Under the pieces are notes generated by a model that worked only from the letters and a program-made list of their open reading frames with translations, was not told the DNA's origin and did not search any database. The position numbers were made by a program, and so were the translations under genes. From NCBI RefSeq assembly GCF_900316465.1, contig NZ_ONDD01000020.1:26415-90414 (forward strand): a DNA stretch of 64,000 bases. The letters are read 5' to 3'. Source of the stretch: an uncultured Fibrobacter sp. GTDB lineage: Bacteria > Fibrobacterota > Fibrobacteria > Fibrobacterales > Fibrobacteraceae. This document shows, piece after piece, positions 24,616 through 33,294 of this stretch. Each line of letters begins with the position of its first letter. The first letter of the stretch is position 1.

Positions 24616-26484
24616 ATGAAGGGAATTTTAAAATTCTTCGTTGCTGCCGCCATTTTTGCCGGCGTTGCCGTGAGTGATTCTACTAGTTTCTCTATCTATG
24701 TGGTGGGTGATTCTACGGTTTGCACTTACAAGGACAATGCTTACCCGCAAACGGGTTGGGGCCAGGTTCTTGGCTATTTCTTCGATGCGTCCCGCGTGAA
24801 GGTGAATAACTACGCCATTGGTGGCCGCAGTTCTAGAACTTTTATTGAAGAAGGCCGCTTGGATGAAGTCAAGGGCAAACTCCAAACGGGCGATTACCTT
24901 TTCGTGCAGTTCGGTCATAACGATCGCGACTACAGCAAGGAAGCTCGCTATGTTCCGCCCGCAGATTTCCCGGGATATATCCAGAAGTATGTGGATGCCG
25001 CTAAGGCAAAGGGCGCCAATGTAATTTTGATTTCGCCGATGAACCTGAACGGTAGTCGTAACGTGTTCTCTACGGGCGACAAGAATTATGATGCTCGCGG
25101 CATGATGCAGACGGTGGCCAAGAACAACAAGGTCCCGTTTGTGGATTTGAACATGAAGTCGTACAATACCTACAATACGACTTACAAGAACATGCCGGAT
25201 TACGTGACGCGTTACCTGTACAAGAAACTGGAGAAGGGCGAATATCCGAATTACCCGGATGGCGTGAACGATGGTACCACGCACTTCCAGGAAATGGGCT
25301 CCATGGGCCATGCGCAGATGATTTGCGAAGAACTTGAAGATAACCTCAAGAACAATTCGAATCTTTCTGCCGACGCCAAGGCCGCACTCACGACGCTTGT
25401 CTCTGCCATCAAGAAACGCTATACCATTAAGGTGCAGACCAACCTTTCGAACTACAGCGGCCTCATTACGCAGACCCAGTATTTCCCAGCGGGTTCCCCG
25501 ATGACGCTTCGTGTGACGCCGAACGGTCAAACCTTTGAAAAATGGGTCGATGACGATTGTAACGAAATCTCGAAGAACATGATTTATTACGGCTTCAAGA
25601 CCAAGGCCCGCAACATTACCTATACGGCGATGTTCAAGGGCGGTTCTGAATGCAAGAAGATTGCTCACGATAACGAAGAAACTGACAACGAAAATCCCAC
25701 GTCCTCTAGCTCCGAGGGTCCGGAATCTTCGAGTTCCATTGACCAGAAACTTTGCTTTGACGGTACCGCTGACGCAGCTTGGCCCTCTCCGATTGATATG
25801 TCGAACCCCGAAATTGCGGATGGCCTGACGGAATCGAACCACGAAGGATATACGGGCCAGGGCTTCTTCAATATTGAAAATAGCGCTTACAGTACCGCGA
25901 CTTACAAGCTGACTTCTGACCAGTCGGCAGCCAATGCCCGCGTCATGATCCGCTATTCATTCCAGGGAACCTCCAATCGCGACATGAAATTCACAATCGA
26001 TAACGGAACCTACGACGTTGCATTCCCCTCGACGGGTAGCTGGGACAAGTGGGATACCGCCTACATTGAAGAAGTCTGGGTGGACGCTCTCGATTTCAAG
26101 ATGAAGATTGCCTCGACGACAAGTGACGGCGGCCCGAATATCGACATGATTGCTTTTGACATGAAGGGTGTGTACCGCACCGGTTGCAAGCCTGCGAAAG
26201 TTGAAAACGATGTGGAATCTTCTAGTAGTACGACATCCTTTGCGAATCCGGTTGCTTCGGGAGTTTCCTTTGACGCTCGCAATCTGACCATTTCGACTCC
26301 GGGTGGCTTAATGGATGTCCAACTGATGGATGCCATGGGCAAAACCTTAAAGCGTGAGGTCCGAAATGTGGCTTCGGGTGAGGTTTCTCTGCTTTCTGAT
26401 GGAGAAAAACTTGCTAAAGGTCGTTATTTTGCAAGAGTTTCGCTTAATGGACGACTCCTGCTGCTGCGACCTTTTGTATATTAA
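24616..26484 (+). CDS. Second secreted CE12/SGNH rhamnogalacturonan acetylesterase-like protein
   Basis: 622 residues with the same architecture as its upstream neighbour. Signal peptide (about 1-20), SGNH domain with GDSTVCTY, a block II around AIGGRSSRTF, FGHNDRDYS, and D-x-x-H as DGTTHFQEMG. A repeat domain (about 270-345, FEKWVDDDCNE) and a Ser-rich linker (SSSSEGPESSSS) follow. A CBM35-like module (about 390-520) repeats the WDKWDTAY and TSDGGPNIDM motifs of the neighbour. A C-terminal sorting-like domain ends the protein. It resembles YesT/RhgT-type RG-I acetylesterases more closely than the first esterase. GAGG 10 nt before the ATG; probably cotranscribed. Confidence 0.87.
   Translation: MKGILKFFVAAAIFAGVAVSDSTSFSIYVVGDSTVCTYKDNAYPQTGWGQVLGYFFDASRVKVNNYAIGGRSSRTFIEEGRLDEVKGKLQTGDYLFVQFGHNDRDYSKEARYVPPADFPGYIQKYVDAAKAKGANVILISPMNLNGSRNVFSTGDKNYDARGMMQTVAKNNKVPFVDLNMKSYNTYNTTYKNMPDYVTRYLYKKLEKGEYPNYPDGVNDGTTHFQEMGSMGHAQMICEELEDNLKNNSNLSADAKAALTTLVSAIKKRYTIKVQTNLSNYSGLITQTQYFPAGSPMTLRVTPNGQTFEKWVDDDCNEISKNMIYYGFKTKARNITYTAMFKGGSECKKIAHDNEETDNENPTSSSSEGPESSSSIDQKLCFDGTADAAWPSPIDMSNPEIADGLTESNHEGYTGQGFFNIENSAYSTATYKLTSDQSAANARVMIRYSFQGTSNRDMKFTIDNGTYDVAFPSTGSWDKWDTAYIEEVWVDALDFKMKIASTTSDGGPNIDMIAFDMKGVYRTGCKPAKVENDVESSSSTTSFANPVASGVSFDARNLTISTPGGLMDVQLMDAMGKTLKREVRNVASGEVSLLSDGEKLAKGRYFARVSLNGRLLLLRPFVY
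26477..26482 (+). promoter_or_regulatory. -10 element overlapping the end of the second esterase gene
   Basis: TATATT at the very end of the esterase frame, 20 nt before the ATG of the small lipoprotein, with ACGGAGG between. It suggests a separate start for the lipoprotein-epimerase-glycosyltransferase unit. Confidence 0.4.
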
Positions 26485-26502
26485 GTGAAAAACGGAGGCT
26501 TT

Positions 26503-26937
26503 ATGAAGCTTTTTAAATTGATTACATCTGTGTGCGCAGTGTCTGCTGCATTTATGTTTGCTGCATGTGACGATTCTTCGTCTGCAAGTTCCAATGACGA
26601 ATCCGCCGATTGCTCTGTTGAAGACGGCGTGAAGGTTGTTTCTCCCAAGAAGGGCGATTCCTTCAAGATGGGTGAAACCATCACAGTGGTTTACGGTTCT
26701 GACGTTCAGGGTTCTGGTTTCCGCTTTGTTTTCAAGACGTCTGAAGAAGACGCCGGTATTGACATGCTCGAAGAATCTGCCGGTCCTGAAAAGCCGGACG
26801 GAAAGACTTGCTATGAACAGAAGGTGAAGCTGACTGAAGATGTCGCTGAACCGACCAATACGGCTATCATTCGCGTGATTCCGTACGAAAAGACCGCCAA
26901 GGCTGCAAATTCTGCCACCTTCAAGGTGACTGAATAG
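26503..26937 (+). CDS. Small lipoprotein with Ig-like domain
   Basis: 144 residues. Lipoprotein signal with lipobox FAAC (Cys22), then an acidic Ser-rich linker (DDSSSASSNDESAD). A single beta-sandwich-like domain follows (VKVVSPKKGDSFKMGETITVVYGSD ... IIRVIPYEK), whose opening pattern resembles Kre9/GPI-anchor-type Ig-like repeats. No enzymatic motif. Start chosen from GGAGG 5 nt before ATG 26503. The following gene starts 2 nt after the stop. Function unknown; it may be a surface adhesin or accessory protein. Confidence 0.7.
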   Translation: MKLFKLITSVCAVSAAFMFAACDDSSSASSNDESADCSVEDGVKVVSPKKGDSFKMGETITVVYGSDVQGSGFRFVFKTSEEDAGIDMLEESAGPEKPDGKTCYEQKVKLTEDVAEPTNTAIIRVIPYEKTAKAANSATFKVTE

Positions 26938-26939
26938 TC

Positions 26940-28010
26940 TTGAACGCGACTCTCAAATTTGAAGACACCTCTATCACCGTAGCCCTTGTGGGTTGCGGTG
27001 GTTTTATTGGTAGTCACCTTTTGCGCGCCATTTTTGAACGCACGAATTGGCGTGTTTTTGGCGTTGACCTGGATTCGTACCGCATTCAAGAGCATTTGAC
27101 GAATCCACGGTTTGAATTCTTGAGTGCAGACCTTGCGGACCCCGAGGTGGTGGCGCGCATTGCGCAGTTCCCGCTCGTGGTGAACTTGGCCGCCATCTGT
27201 ACGCCTGGGCGCTACATGGCCGAAGCGGCCGAGGTAATTCGCAGCAATTACGACCATCCGCGTGTATTGGCCGATGCTTGTGCCAAGAGCGGTAGCTGGT
27301 TGATCCATTTTTCGACTTCTGAAATTTACGGCAAGACGGCGGCTGATTCGGGTGCGCTTCTCGAAGACGAGTCCGAAATTGTGCTTGGGCCGGTAGCGGC
27401 GAGCCGCTGGAGCTATGCGACAGCGAAACTCTTGACCGAACGCTATTTGGCAGGGCTCGCGGGCTTGAATTGGACGGTAGTCCGCCCGTTTAATTTCGTG
27501 GGCCCGTTCATGGACTTTATGCCGGGTGTCGATGGCGAAGGAATTCCGCGAGTGCTTGCGAATTTTTCGACGGCGCTTGTTCGTGGCGAAACGCTTAAGC
27601 TTGTAAACGGCGGCTTGGCCAGACGTTGCTTTACCTCGGTGCACGATGCGGTGGACTTTATGTTCTGCGTGTTTGCTGCAGGCGAAAATCCGGAACGTCG
27701 TGCCGGAGTGCTTTCGCAGGCGTTTAATGTGGGCAATGCGGCAAACGAGGTCTCGATTGCGGAACTTGCGCAATTGATGCGCTCGGTGTATGCTTCGGTC
27801 AAGGGAATTCCTGAAAGCGAGGTTCCCGGAGTCGAGGTCGTTTCGGGCGAAGAGTATTACGGCAAGGGCTACGATGATTCGCTGCGCCGCCTGCCTTCTG
27901 TTGAAAAGGCGGAACGCTTGCTTGGCTTTAAGGCGAAAATTCCGCTGAAAGAAGCGCTTCAAGAATCTTTAACTTGGTTTGCTAATCATTATGGGAGCAA
28001 TGATGGCTAA
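26940..28010 (+). CDS. NAD-dependent nucleotide-sugar epimerase/decarboxylase (ArnA C-domain-like)
   Basis: 356 residues, extended SDR fold. Dinucleotide motif GCGGFIGSHL (about 19-28), STSEIYGK (catalytic Ser/Thr region), and catalytic SYATAKLLTE (Tyr and Lys in YxxxK). C-terminal motifs RRCFTSVHDAVD, FNVGNAANEVSI and EEYYGKGYDDSLRRLPSVEKA closely follow the UDP-glucuronate oxidase/decarboxylase domain of ArnA. The likely reaction is conversion of UDP-glucuronate to a 4-keto-pentose or UDP-xylose. No ArnA formyltransferase domain is fused. TTG start 2 nt after the lipoprotein gene. Confidence 0.8.
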   Translation: MNATLKFEDTSITVALVGCGGFIGSHLLRAIFERTNWRVFGVDLDSYRIQEHLTNPRFEFLSADLADPEVVARIAQFPLVVNLAAICTPGRYMAEAAEVIRSNYDHPRVLADACAKSGSWLIHFSTSEIYGKTAADSGALLEDESEIVLGPVAASRWSYATAKLLTERYLAGLAGLNWTVVRPFNFVGPFMDFMPGVDGEGIPRVLANFSTALVRGETLKLVNGGLARRCFTSVHDAVDFMFCVFAAGENPERRAGVLSQAFNVGNAANEVSIAELAQLMRSVYASVKGIPESEVPGVEVVSGEEYYGKGYDDSLRRLPSVEKAERLLGFKAKIPLKEALQESLTWFANHYGSNDG

Positions 28011-28758
28011 CGACTATTTCGTTTTCATACCCGCCTATAATGTGGCGGGGACACTCGTCTCGGTTTTACAAAAAATTTCCGACGAGGTTTGGAAAACATC
28101 GTTTATCTTGGTGATTGATGATGGTTCCACTGATGATACTCGTGGTGCTTTTGAAAATTTTGTAGCGACGCTTGATGATTGCAAAAAGTCGAGATTGCGC
28201 TACATGCGCTTTGAACAGAACTCGGGCTATGGCGCTGTGGTTAAGAAAGGCTTGGCTGAAGGGCTCCGTTCCGGTGCTGAACTGGTGGCCTGTTTGCATG
28301 GCGACGGACAGTACCCGGCAGAACAGCTGGATGAGTTTTTTGACTATCTCAGGACGGTCAACCATGTTGACCACGGAGACGAAAGAAAGTTTGCCTTGGT
28401 GCAGGGCTCTCGCCATTTGACCCGCGGCGGAGCTAAAGCCGGAAATATGCCCTTGTACAAGCGTTTGGGCGGAACCTTCTTGACCTTGATTGAAAATTTT
28501 GCCTTTTACCAGAAACTCACGGACCGCCACAGCGGATTTATCGTGTACGATTCCGAGTTTTTGAGGACGCTTGAATTGGATAAATTGAGTTCTTCGTTCG
28601 ATATCGATCTCGAGATTATTTCGATTGCGGATTCTTTGGGCTACAAGCTTGCGGAACTTCCGATTCCGACGCGTTACGCCGATGAAAAATCGAACTTGAA
28701 TGTGGTTACCTATGGCTTGAGAGTTTTAAGTCAAGTCGCAAGAAGATTGTTTGCGTAA
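28003..28758 (+). CDS. GT2 family glycosyltransferase (DPM1-like)
   Basis: 251 residues. GT-A fold with VFIPAYNVAGTL, VIDDGSTDDT (first nucleotide-sugar Asp), CLHGDGQYP (DXD-type) and the NSGYGAVVKKGL segment typical of dolichyl/undecaprenyl-phosphate sugar synthases. No C-terminal membrane helices, unlike ArnC. It overlaps the sugar decarboxylase by 8 nt (GGGAG 5 nt before ATG 28003), suggesting that it uses that sugar. The acceptor is unknown. Confidence 0.83.
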   Translation: MANDYFVFIPAYNVAGTLVSVLQKISDEVWKTSFILVIDDGSTDDTRGAFENFVATLDDCKKSRLRYMRFEQNSGYGAVVKKGLAEGLRSGAELVACLHGDGQYPAEQLDEFFDYLRTVNHVDHGDERKFALVQGSRHLTRGGAKAGNMPLYKRLGGTFLTLIENFAFYQKLTDRHSGFIVYDSEFLRTLELDKLSSSFDIDLEIISIADSLGYKLAELPIPTRYADEKSNLNVVTYGLRVLSQVARRLFA

Positions 28759-28808
28759 AATATTAACGAAATTAATGTTACAAAAAGCTGTCCAAAAGTT
28801 TATTTTTT

Positions 28809-28814
28809 TATATT
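28809..28814 (+). promoter_or_regulatory. -10 element of the S41 peptidase gene
   Basis: TATATT after a T-run, 25 nt upstream of the ATG with a good Shine-Dalgarno (AAGGAG). Confidence 0.5.
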
Positions 28815-28839
28815 TTCGGCCTCAATTCAAGGAGATTAT

Positions 28840-30267
28840 ATGAAAAAGAAATTTTTAGGCTTGGTTGCGCTTTCTTGCGTAATAACTTTTATGTCGTCCT
28901 GCTCTGACGAATCCTCGTCGTCTAGTACGAATTCTGGAGATGTTGAAAATCTGGATCCCGCAAAAGAGACTCCGGCATACAAAGAGTTGAATACCAATTT
29001 TACATTGCTTGACCTTCTTTACTTTTATGGGCATTCTCGTGATGAACTTGCTGATGATGTCGATGCCTATTTTGGCAAGGGCTCGTCCAAAGATGCAAAG
29101 GATCCTGCTGGACAGACTGCTTGTACAAAGGAATACTACGATGTGTGTTATATGTACAACCAGATGGCTGACGCCTATACTCATTATTATGATCCCTCTG
29201 TAGCTCCGATAATCGCTGAACAAATGATGGCTTCTGGCGATTATGACCTTGTAGGAATTGAATCGGAACCCAGTGAAATTGAAGATGGACTTTTCGTTAT
29301 TACCAGCGTGAGTGACGAAGCCAAGGAACTTGGACTTAGGGTTGGGGACGTCTATGGCTTAGGGGATGTCTATCAGGGCATGGAAGATGCCGAAAGCGAT
29401 ACCATTTCTATGTATGTTCTCAGAGATGGTGAAATCGCAGAAGTCAAAGCAGTTGTCGGTTTTGTAAGTAAACCGACCGTCTATTTGCATTACGAAAAAA
29501 ATGAAAAGGGAGATTCTATTCCCGTTATCCAAATTACGGAATTTTCCAGCCAATCGATTGATGGTGCTGGAACCTATGAGGAATTTAAAAAAGCTCTGAA
29601 GCAAACAGAAAAATACAAGTCCCTTATCATTGACCTTCGTGAAAATGGCGGTGGTGATATTGAAGAGTGCTACCCTATGACTGCTGAGTTCCTTGCAAAA
29701 GGTGACACGAGTGTTATTGACGTGGTGACCGATGTTGGTTCTGTCAAGAAGGATGGTAAGACAAAGCTCGTTCAAATTTTTGATACGACAGCCGTTGTTG
29801 CTGAAAAAGACGGAAGTGCAAAAGACCGTTACCTGGTCATGCTTGAAAATGATTGGTCTGCAAGCTGCTCGGAAGTCCTTCTTTCTGCTCTAGGTATCAG
29901 CAAAAAGGCTCCGATTGTTGGTGAATTGTCTTATGGAAAGCAGATAGGACAATTTTATGTCTTTGGAAACGAAGAAGGACTTATGCCGGACTTCTTGGTT
30001 CCCGAAGGCCTGGCTATTATTACAACAATTGTTTCCTATGACAAAAACTGGGGACTTTTCCAAGATGTAGGTATTGTCCCTGACTTTGAAATTTCGGATC
30101 CGGATGAGCAGATGGCAAAGGCTGTGGAACTTGCAACGGAAGCGAAATACGAACGTACAGCCGGTTATGGTAAAGAAAAACTCGGACATTTTTCGAAAGA
30201 AGCTGAGCGCGCTGGCGGTAAGCTTGGACATAAGGTTGTAAAGCCAAAGTACAGAATTATTCGATAA
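28840..30267 (+). CDS. Lipoprotein S41-family (C-terminal processing) peptidase
   Basis: 475 residues. Lipobox MSSC (Cys21), Ser-rich linker, an N-terminal helical region (about 45-125), a PDZ-like segment (about 135-205, LGLRVGDVYGLGDVYQG) and an S41 catalytic domain (about 215-420). The latter has SLIIDLRENGGGDI and the nucleophile in ENDWSASCSEVLLSALG, matching the TASASE-type motif. A conserved Lys follows in GELSYGKQIG. It probably acts in the periplasm or at the cell surface. It has its own promoter and terminator, so it is monocistronic. The substrate is unknown. Confidence 0.82.
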   Translation: MKKKFLGLVALSCVITFMSSCSDESSSSSTNSGDVENLDPAKETPAYKELNTNFTLLDLLYFYGHSRDELADDVDAYFGKGSSKDAKDPAGQTACTKEYYDVCYMYNQMADAYTHYYDPSVAPIIAEQMMASGDYDLVGIESEPSEIEDGLFVITSVSDEAKELGLRVGDVYGLGDVYQGMEDAESDTISMYVLRDGEIAEVKAVVGFVSKPTVYLHYEKNEKGDSIPVIQITEFSSQSIDGAGTYEEFKKALKQTEKYKSLIIDLRENGGGDIEECYPMTAEFLAKGDTSVIDVVTDVGSVKKDGKTKLVQIFDTTAVVAEKDGSAKDRYLVMLENDWSASCSEVLLSALGISKKAPIVGELSYGKQIGQFYVFGNEEGLMPDFLVPEGLAIITTIVSYDKNWGLFQDVGIVPDFEISDPDEQMAKAVELATEAKYERTAGYGKEKLGHFSKEAERAGGKLGHKVVKPKYRIIR

Positions 30268-30276
30268 ATAAGACTT

Positions 30277-30304
30277 GGGGTTCGAAAACGAACCCCTTTT
30301 TCTT
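30277..30304 (+). terminator. Terminator of the S41 peptidase gene
   Basis: GGGGTTCG-AAAA-CGAACCCC followed by TTTTT, 10 nt after the stop. Confidence 0.9.
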
Positions 30305-30315
30305 TGGTATAGAGC

Positions 30316-30321
30316 TAAATT
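30316..30321 (+). promoter_or_regulatory. -10 element of nfo, leaderless arrangement
   Basis: TAAATT ends 7 nt before the nfo ATG and there is no Shine-Dalgarno in between, so the transcript should begin at or next to the start codon. Confidence 0.5.
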
Positions 30322-30328
30322 TTATTCT

Positions 30329-31156
30329 ATGCATATCGGTTGTCATTTATCATCTTCGGCGGGCTTTTTGGCCATGGGGCAGACGGCGCTTTCGATTGGC
30401 GCTGATACTTTTCAGTTTTTTACGCGGAATCCTCGCGGCGGGTCGGCAAAGCCCTTTGACGCCGCTGATGCCCAGTCGCTTGTCAAGCTGCTGGAAGACA
30501 ATCATTTTGCCCCGATTCTGGCGCATGCTCCTTATACGCTGAATGCTTGTGCCGCTGACGAAGGCTTGCGACAGTATGCCGTTGATGTCATGATAGATGA
30601 CATCTGGCGTATGGATCACTTTCCGGGGGCGATGTACAATTTTCACCCCGGCAGCCATGTGAAGCAAGGTGTCGAAGTGGGCGTGGACTTGATTTCTCGC
30701 GCGCTGAACCAGATTTTAAAGCCGGAACAAAAGACGCTTGTGCTGCTTGAAACGATGGCGGGCAAGGGCTCCGAGGTGGGCCGTACTTTTGAGGAACTGC
30801 GTGCCATTATTGACCGCGTAGAGCTGGGCGATAAACTGGGAGTTTGCCTGGATACTTGCCATGTGTTCGATGGCGGTTATGATATTATTGACGACCTGGA
30901 TGGTGTCCTTGAAAAATTTGACAAGGTGATAGGCCTGAAGCGTTTGAAGGCGATTCACTTGAACGATAGCAAGAACCCCATGGGTAGCCACAAGGACCGT
31001 CATGAGGTTTTAGGGGCGGGGTATATCGGCTTGGATGCGCTGACGCGGGTGGTGAACCATGCGGCACTCAAGAATTTGCCGTTTTACTTGGAAACTCCGA
31101 ATGAATTGCCCGGCTATGCTAAAGAAATTGCCTTGATGCGTGAGCGCTCAAAATAA
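30329..31156 (+). CDS. nfo: Endonuclease IV (AP endonuclease)
   Basis: Cleaves DNA at abasic sites in base excision repair. 275 residues, TIM-barrel with three metal sites. Seen are the opening MHIGCHLSSSAGF, AHAPYTLN, NFHPGSH, LLETMAGKGSEVG (metal Glu), GVCLDTCHVFDGGYDI, HLNDSKNPMGSHKDRHE and LETPNE. The start at 30329 is fixed by the conserved first residues. 18 nt to the moxR gene. Confidence 0.96.
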   Translation: MHIGCHLSSSAGFLAMGQTALSIGADTFQFFTRNPRGGSAKPFDAADAQSLVKLLEDNHFAPILAHAPYTLNACAADEGLRQYAVDVMIDDIWRMDHFPGAMYNFHPGSHVKQGVEVGVDLISRALNQILKPEQKTLVLLETMAGKGSEVGRTFEELRAIIDRVELGDKLGVCLDTCHVFDGGYDIIDDLDGVLEKFDKVIGLKRLKAIHLNDSKNPMGSHKDRHEVLGAGYIGLDALTRVVNHAALKNLPFYLETPNELPGYAKEIALMRERSK

Positions 31157-31162
31157 AAGATA

Positions 31163-31168
31163 TATATT
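31163..31168 (+). promoter_or_regulatory. -10 element of the MoxR operon, leaderless arrangement
   Basis: TATATT ends 6 nt before the ATG at 31175, with no Shine-Dalgarno sequence. Confidence 0.5.
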
Positions 31169-31174
31169 TAAAGC

Positions 31175-32086
31175 ATGGTTAAAGACTTAATTCATGCTTT
31201 AAATGGGGTGCTGCTCGGAAAGTCCGAGACGGTGGAACTTTTGGTGATGGCGCTGTTGGCGGACGGTCACGTGCTGGTGGAAGATGTTCCCGGCACGGGC
31301 AAGACGACGCTTTCGAAGGCGCTTGCGGCTGCCATTGGGGCTAACTTTGCGCGAATCCAGTTTACGCCGGATTTGTTGCCTGCCGATGTGACGGGCGGTG
31401 CGGTATTCAAGGCGAATACGGGCGACTTTGAAATCAAGAAAGGCCCCGTGTTTACGCAGGTGCTTTTGGCCGATGAAATCAACCGAGCCTCGCCGCGTAC
31501 GCAGAGTGCCTTGCTCGAGGCGATGGAAGAACGCCAGGTTTCGCTGGAAGGCGAACGCTACAAGTTGCCTGAACTTTTCATGGTGCTTGCGACCGAAAAC
31601 CCGGTGGAATTCCACGGTGTATTTCCGTTGCCCGAAGCGCAGATGGACCGCTTTATGGTGCGCATTTCCGTGGGGTATCCGACGGCAGAAACCGAACTTG
31701 AAATTTTGCGCGCGCATCGCAGCAGTCGCCCGATTGATGCATTGAAGGCGGTAACGACACCCGAGAAAATTTTAGAGGCTCGCGTTAAGGTGCGCGATAT
31801 TCATATTGATGAATCGCTGGAACGCTACATTGTGAGTTTGGTGCAGGCAACGCGTAACGACGGCGGCGTGCGTCTCGCGGCAAGTCCACGAGCGGGCATG
31901 AACCTGGTGCGCATGGCGCAGGCTTGTGCGTATGTGAATGGCCGCGATTTTGTGAATCCCGATGACATTCAGCGCGTGTTCTTCCCGGTGATGGAACACC
32001 GCGTGTTCGCCAAGGACAGCGGTGACCCTGAAGCCAGCAAAAAGATTCTGCAGGGAATATTAAAGCAGGTGGCGATTCCTAAGTAA
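31175..32086 (+). CDS. MoxR-family AAA+ ATPase
   Basis: 303 residues. Walker A DVPGTGKTTLSKAL (about 38-45), Walker B LLADEINRASPRTQSALLEAMEERQV, sensor 1 VLATENPVEFHGVFPLPEAQMDRF and a C-terminal lid. MoxR ATPases act as chaperones for the DUF58 (and VWA) proteins encoded next to them. Here the unit is moxR-DUF58-transglutaminase, with 8-nt and -4-nt spacings. No BatA/BatB gene is present, so it is the short variant of the locus. Confidence 0.93.
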   Translation: MVKDLIHALNGVLLGKSETVELLVMALLADGHVLVEDVPGTGKTTLSKALAAAIGANFARIQFTPDLLPADVTGGAVFKANTGDFEIKKGPVFTQVLLADEINRASPRTQSALLEAMEERQVSLEGERYKLPELFMVLATENPVEFHGVFPLPEAQMDRFMVRISVGYPTAETELEILRAHRSSRPIDALKAVTTPEKILEARVKVRDIHIDESLERYIVSLVQATRNDGGVRLAASPRAGMNLVRMAQACAYVNGRDFVNPDDIQRVFFPVMEHRVFAKDSGDPEASKKILQGILKQVAIPK

Positions 32087-32094
32087 GGACGCGC

Positions 32095-33294
32095 ATGTCT
32101 TCCTTTGCTAAATGGCTGTTGAACGCGATTCCGCGGGCCCCGAAAAAATCGGGGATTTTGATGGCTGTTTACTTTTGGTGGCTGGATTACTTTACTCCGG
32201 CGGGCCGCGCGTTTGCGTCTCTGTTTTTGCTGGCGATGTTTGCGGGGGCGGTGCCTGGATTCTGGGCGGCCTGGATTTTTGCGGGCATTGATTTCCTGCT
32301 TTTCTTGGGGCTTGTCTTTAGCCTGTTCGTGACGGCAAAGCGGAGTAAGATTTGGATTGAAAGCGTGTCGGTGAATCGTGTGCGCGAAGGCGAAACGGCT
32401 ACGGTCACGGCGTATGTGGCAGTGCGCTCGACGATTGACTGCGTGACTTTGGGCGCGAACCGTTTGCCGCCCTCGCTGACAGGCTTTGAATCGGACCGCG
32501 AGAAGATTAAGAAGGGCGAGCCGCCGCGCAAAATGGAATGCCATGTGCGCACAACGCGCCGCGGCTCCTTCATGCTGAATAAGGTTTCGGCGAATGTGCC
32601 TGAAATTATGGGACTTTTGCGCTGGCCTTATGGCTTTAACGGCTCGGTAGAATTGCTGGTTTACCCGCGGGCGCTCAAGGTGCAGGAATTCCCATTCCTG
32701 ACGCAGGGCGCTTCGGGCATGGCGTTTGCGCCCTTCTTGATGCCAAGCCTTACTCGCGGCATGAATTTTATCGGCGTGCGGCCTTACCGCGAAGGCGATT
32801 CTCTGCGTGACTTGCACCATAAGGCTTTTGCCCGCTACGGAAAGCCTTTCACGAAAGAATTTGAAATTGAGCGTGGCGCTGGCATTATTTTGCTCCTGGA
32901 CACAGCCACTCCGAATTTCAAGTCGCGACAGTACTTGGAACATGCGATTCGTATGACGGCGGCGGTGGGTGAGTGGCTCTTGGACCGCGAAATTCTTGGG
33001 CGATTTTTTATCGATAGTGAAGAAATTGCCTTGGATGGCGGTAGCGAAAGCCGCAAGAATCTGCTGGATGCTTTGGCGAGAATTCCGCCTGCATCGCTTG
33101 CGCATGCAAAACAGCCGGAACCTTGGGCGCCTGCAGCGCGCCCGATGGATCCGGTGCTCCGCATTGGGCTTTACGAAAACGATGAACCGCTTGTGAACAA
33201 GCATGTCGTGGTCGGAACGCAGCCGGCCTCGACCGAAGACAAATTGCTGATTGTTTCGCCTGAAGATTTGAATGGCGAGAGGGTGACGCTATGA
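32095..33294 (+). CDS. DUF58 domain-containing protein
   Basis: 399 residues. Two membrane segments near the N-terminus (about 42-80), a beta-rich middle and the DUF58 core with the signature GVRPYREGDSLRDLHHKAFARYGKPFTKEFE (about 224-255). A VWA-like continuation follows with ILLLDTA. The family is almost always next to MoxR and probably works on cell-surface or redox protein assembly; the molecular role is not settled. Stop overlaps the next gene by 4 nt. Confidence 0.9.
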   Translation: MSSFAKWLLNAIPRAPKKSGILMAVYFWWLDYFTPAGRAFASLFLLAMFAGAVPGFWAAWIFAGIDFLLFLGLVFSLFVTAKRSKIWIESVSVNRVREGETATVTAYVAVRSTIDCVTLGANRLPPSLTGFESDREKIKKGEPPRKMECHVRTTRRGSFMLNKVSANVPEIMGLLRWPYGFNGSVELLVYPRALKVQEFPFLTQGASGMAFAPFLMPSLTRGMNFIGVRPYREGDSLRDLHHKAFARYGKPFTKEFEIERGAGIILLLDTATPNFKSRQYLEHAIRMTAAVGEWLLDREILGRFFIDSEEIALDGGSESRKNLLDALARIPPASLAHAKQPEPWAPAARPMDPVLRIGLYENDEPLVNKHVVVGTQPASTEDKLLIVSPEDLNGERVTL

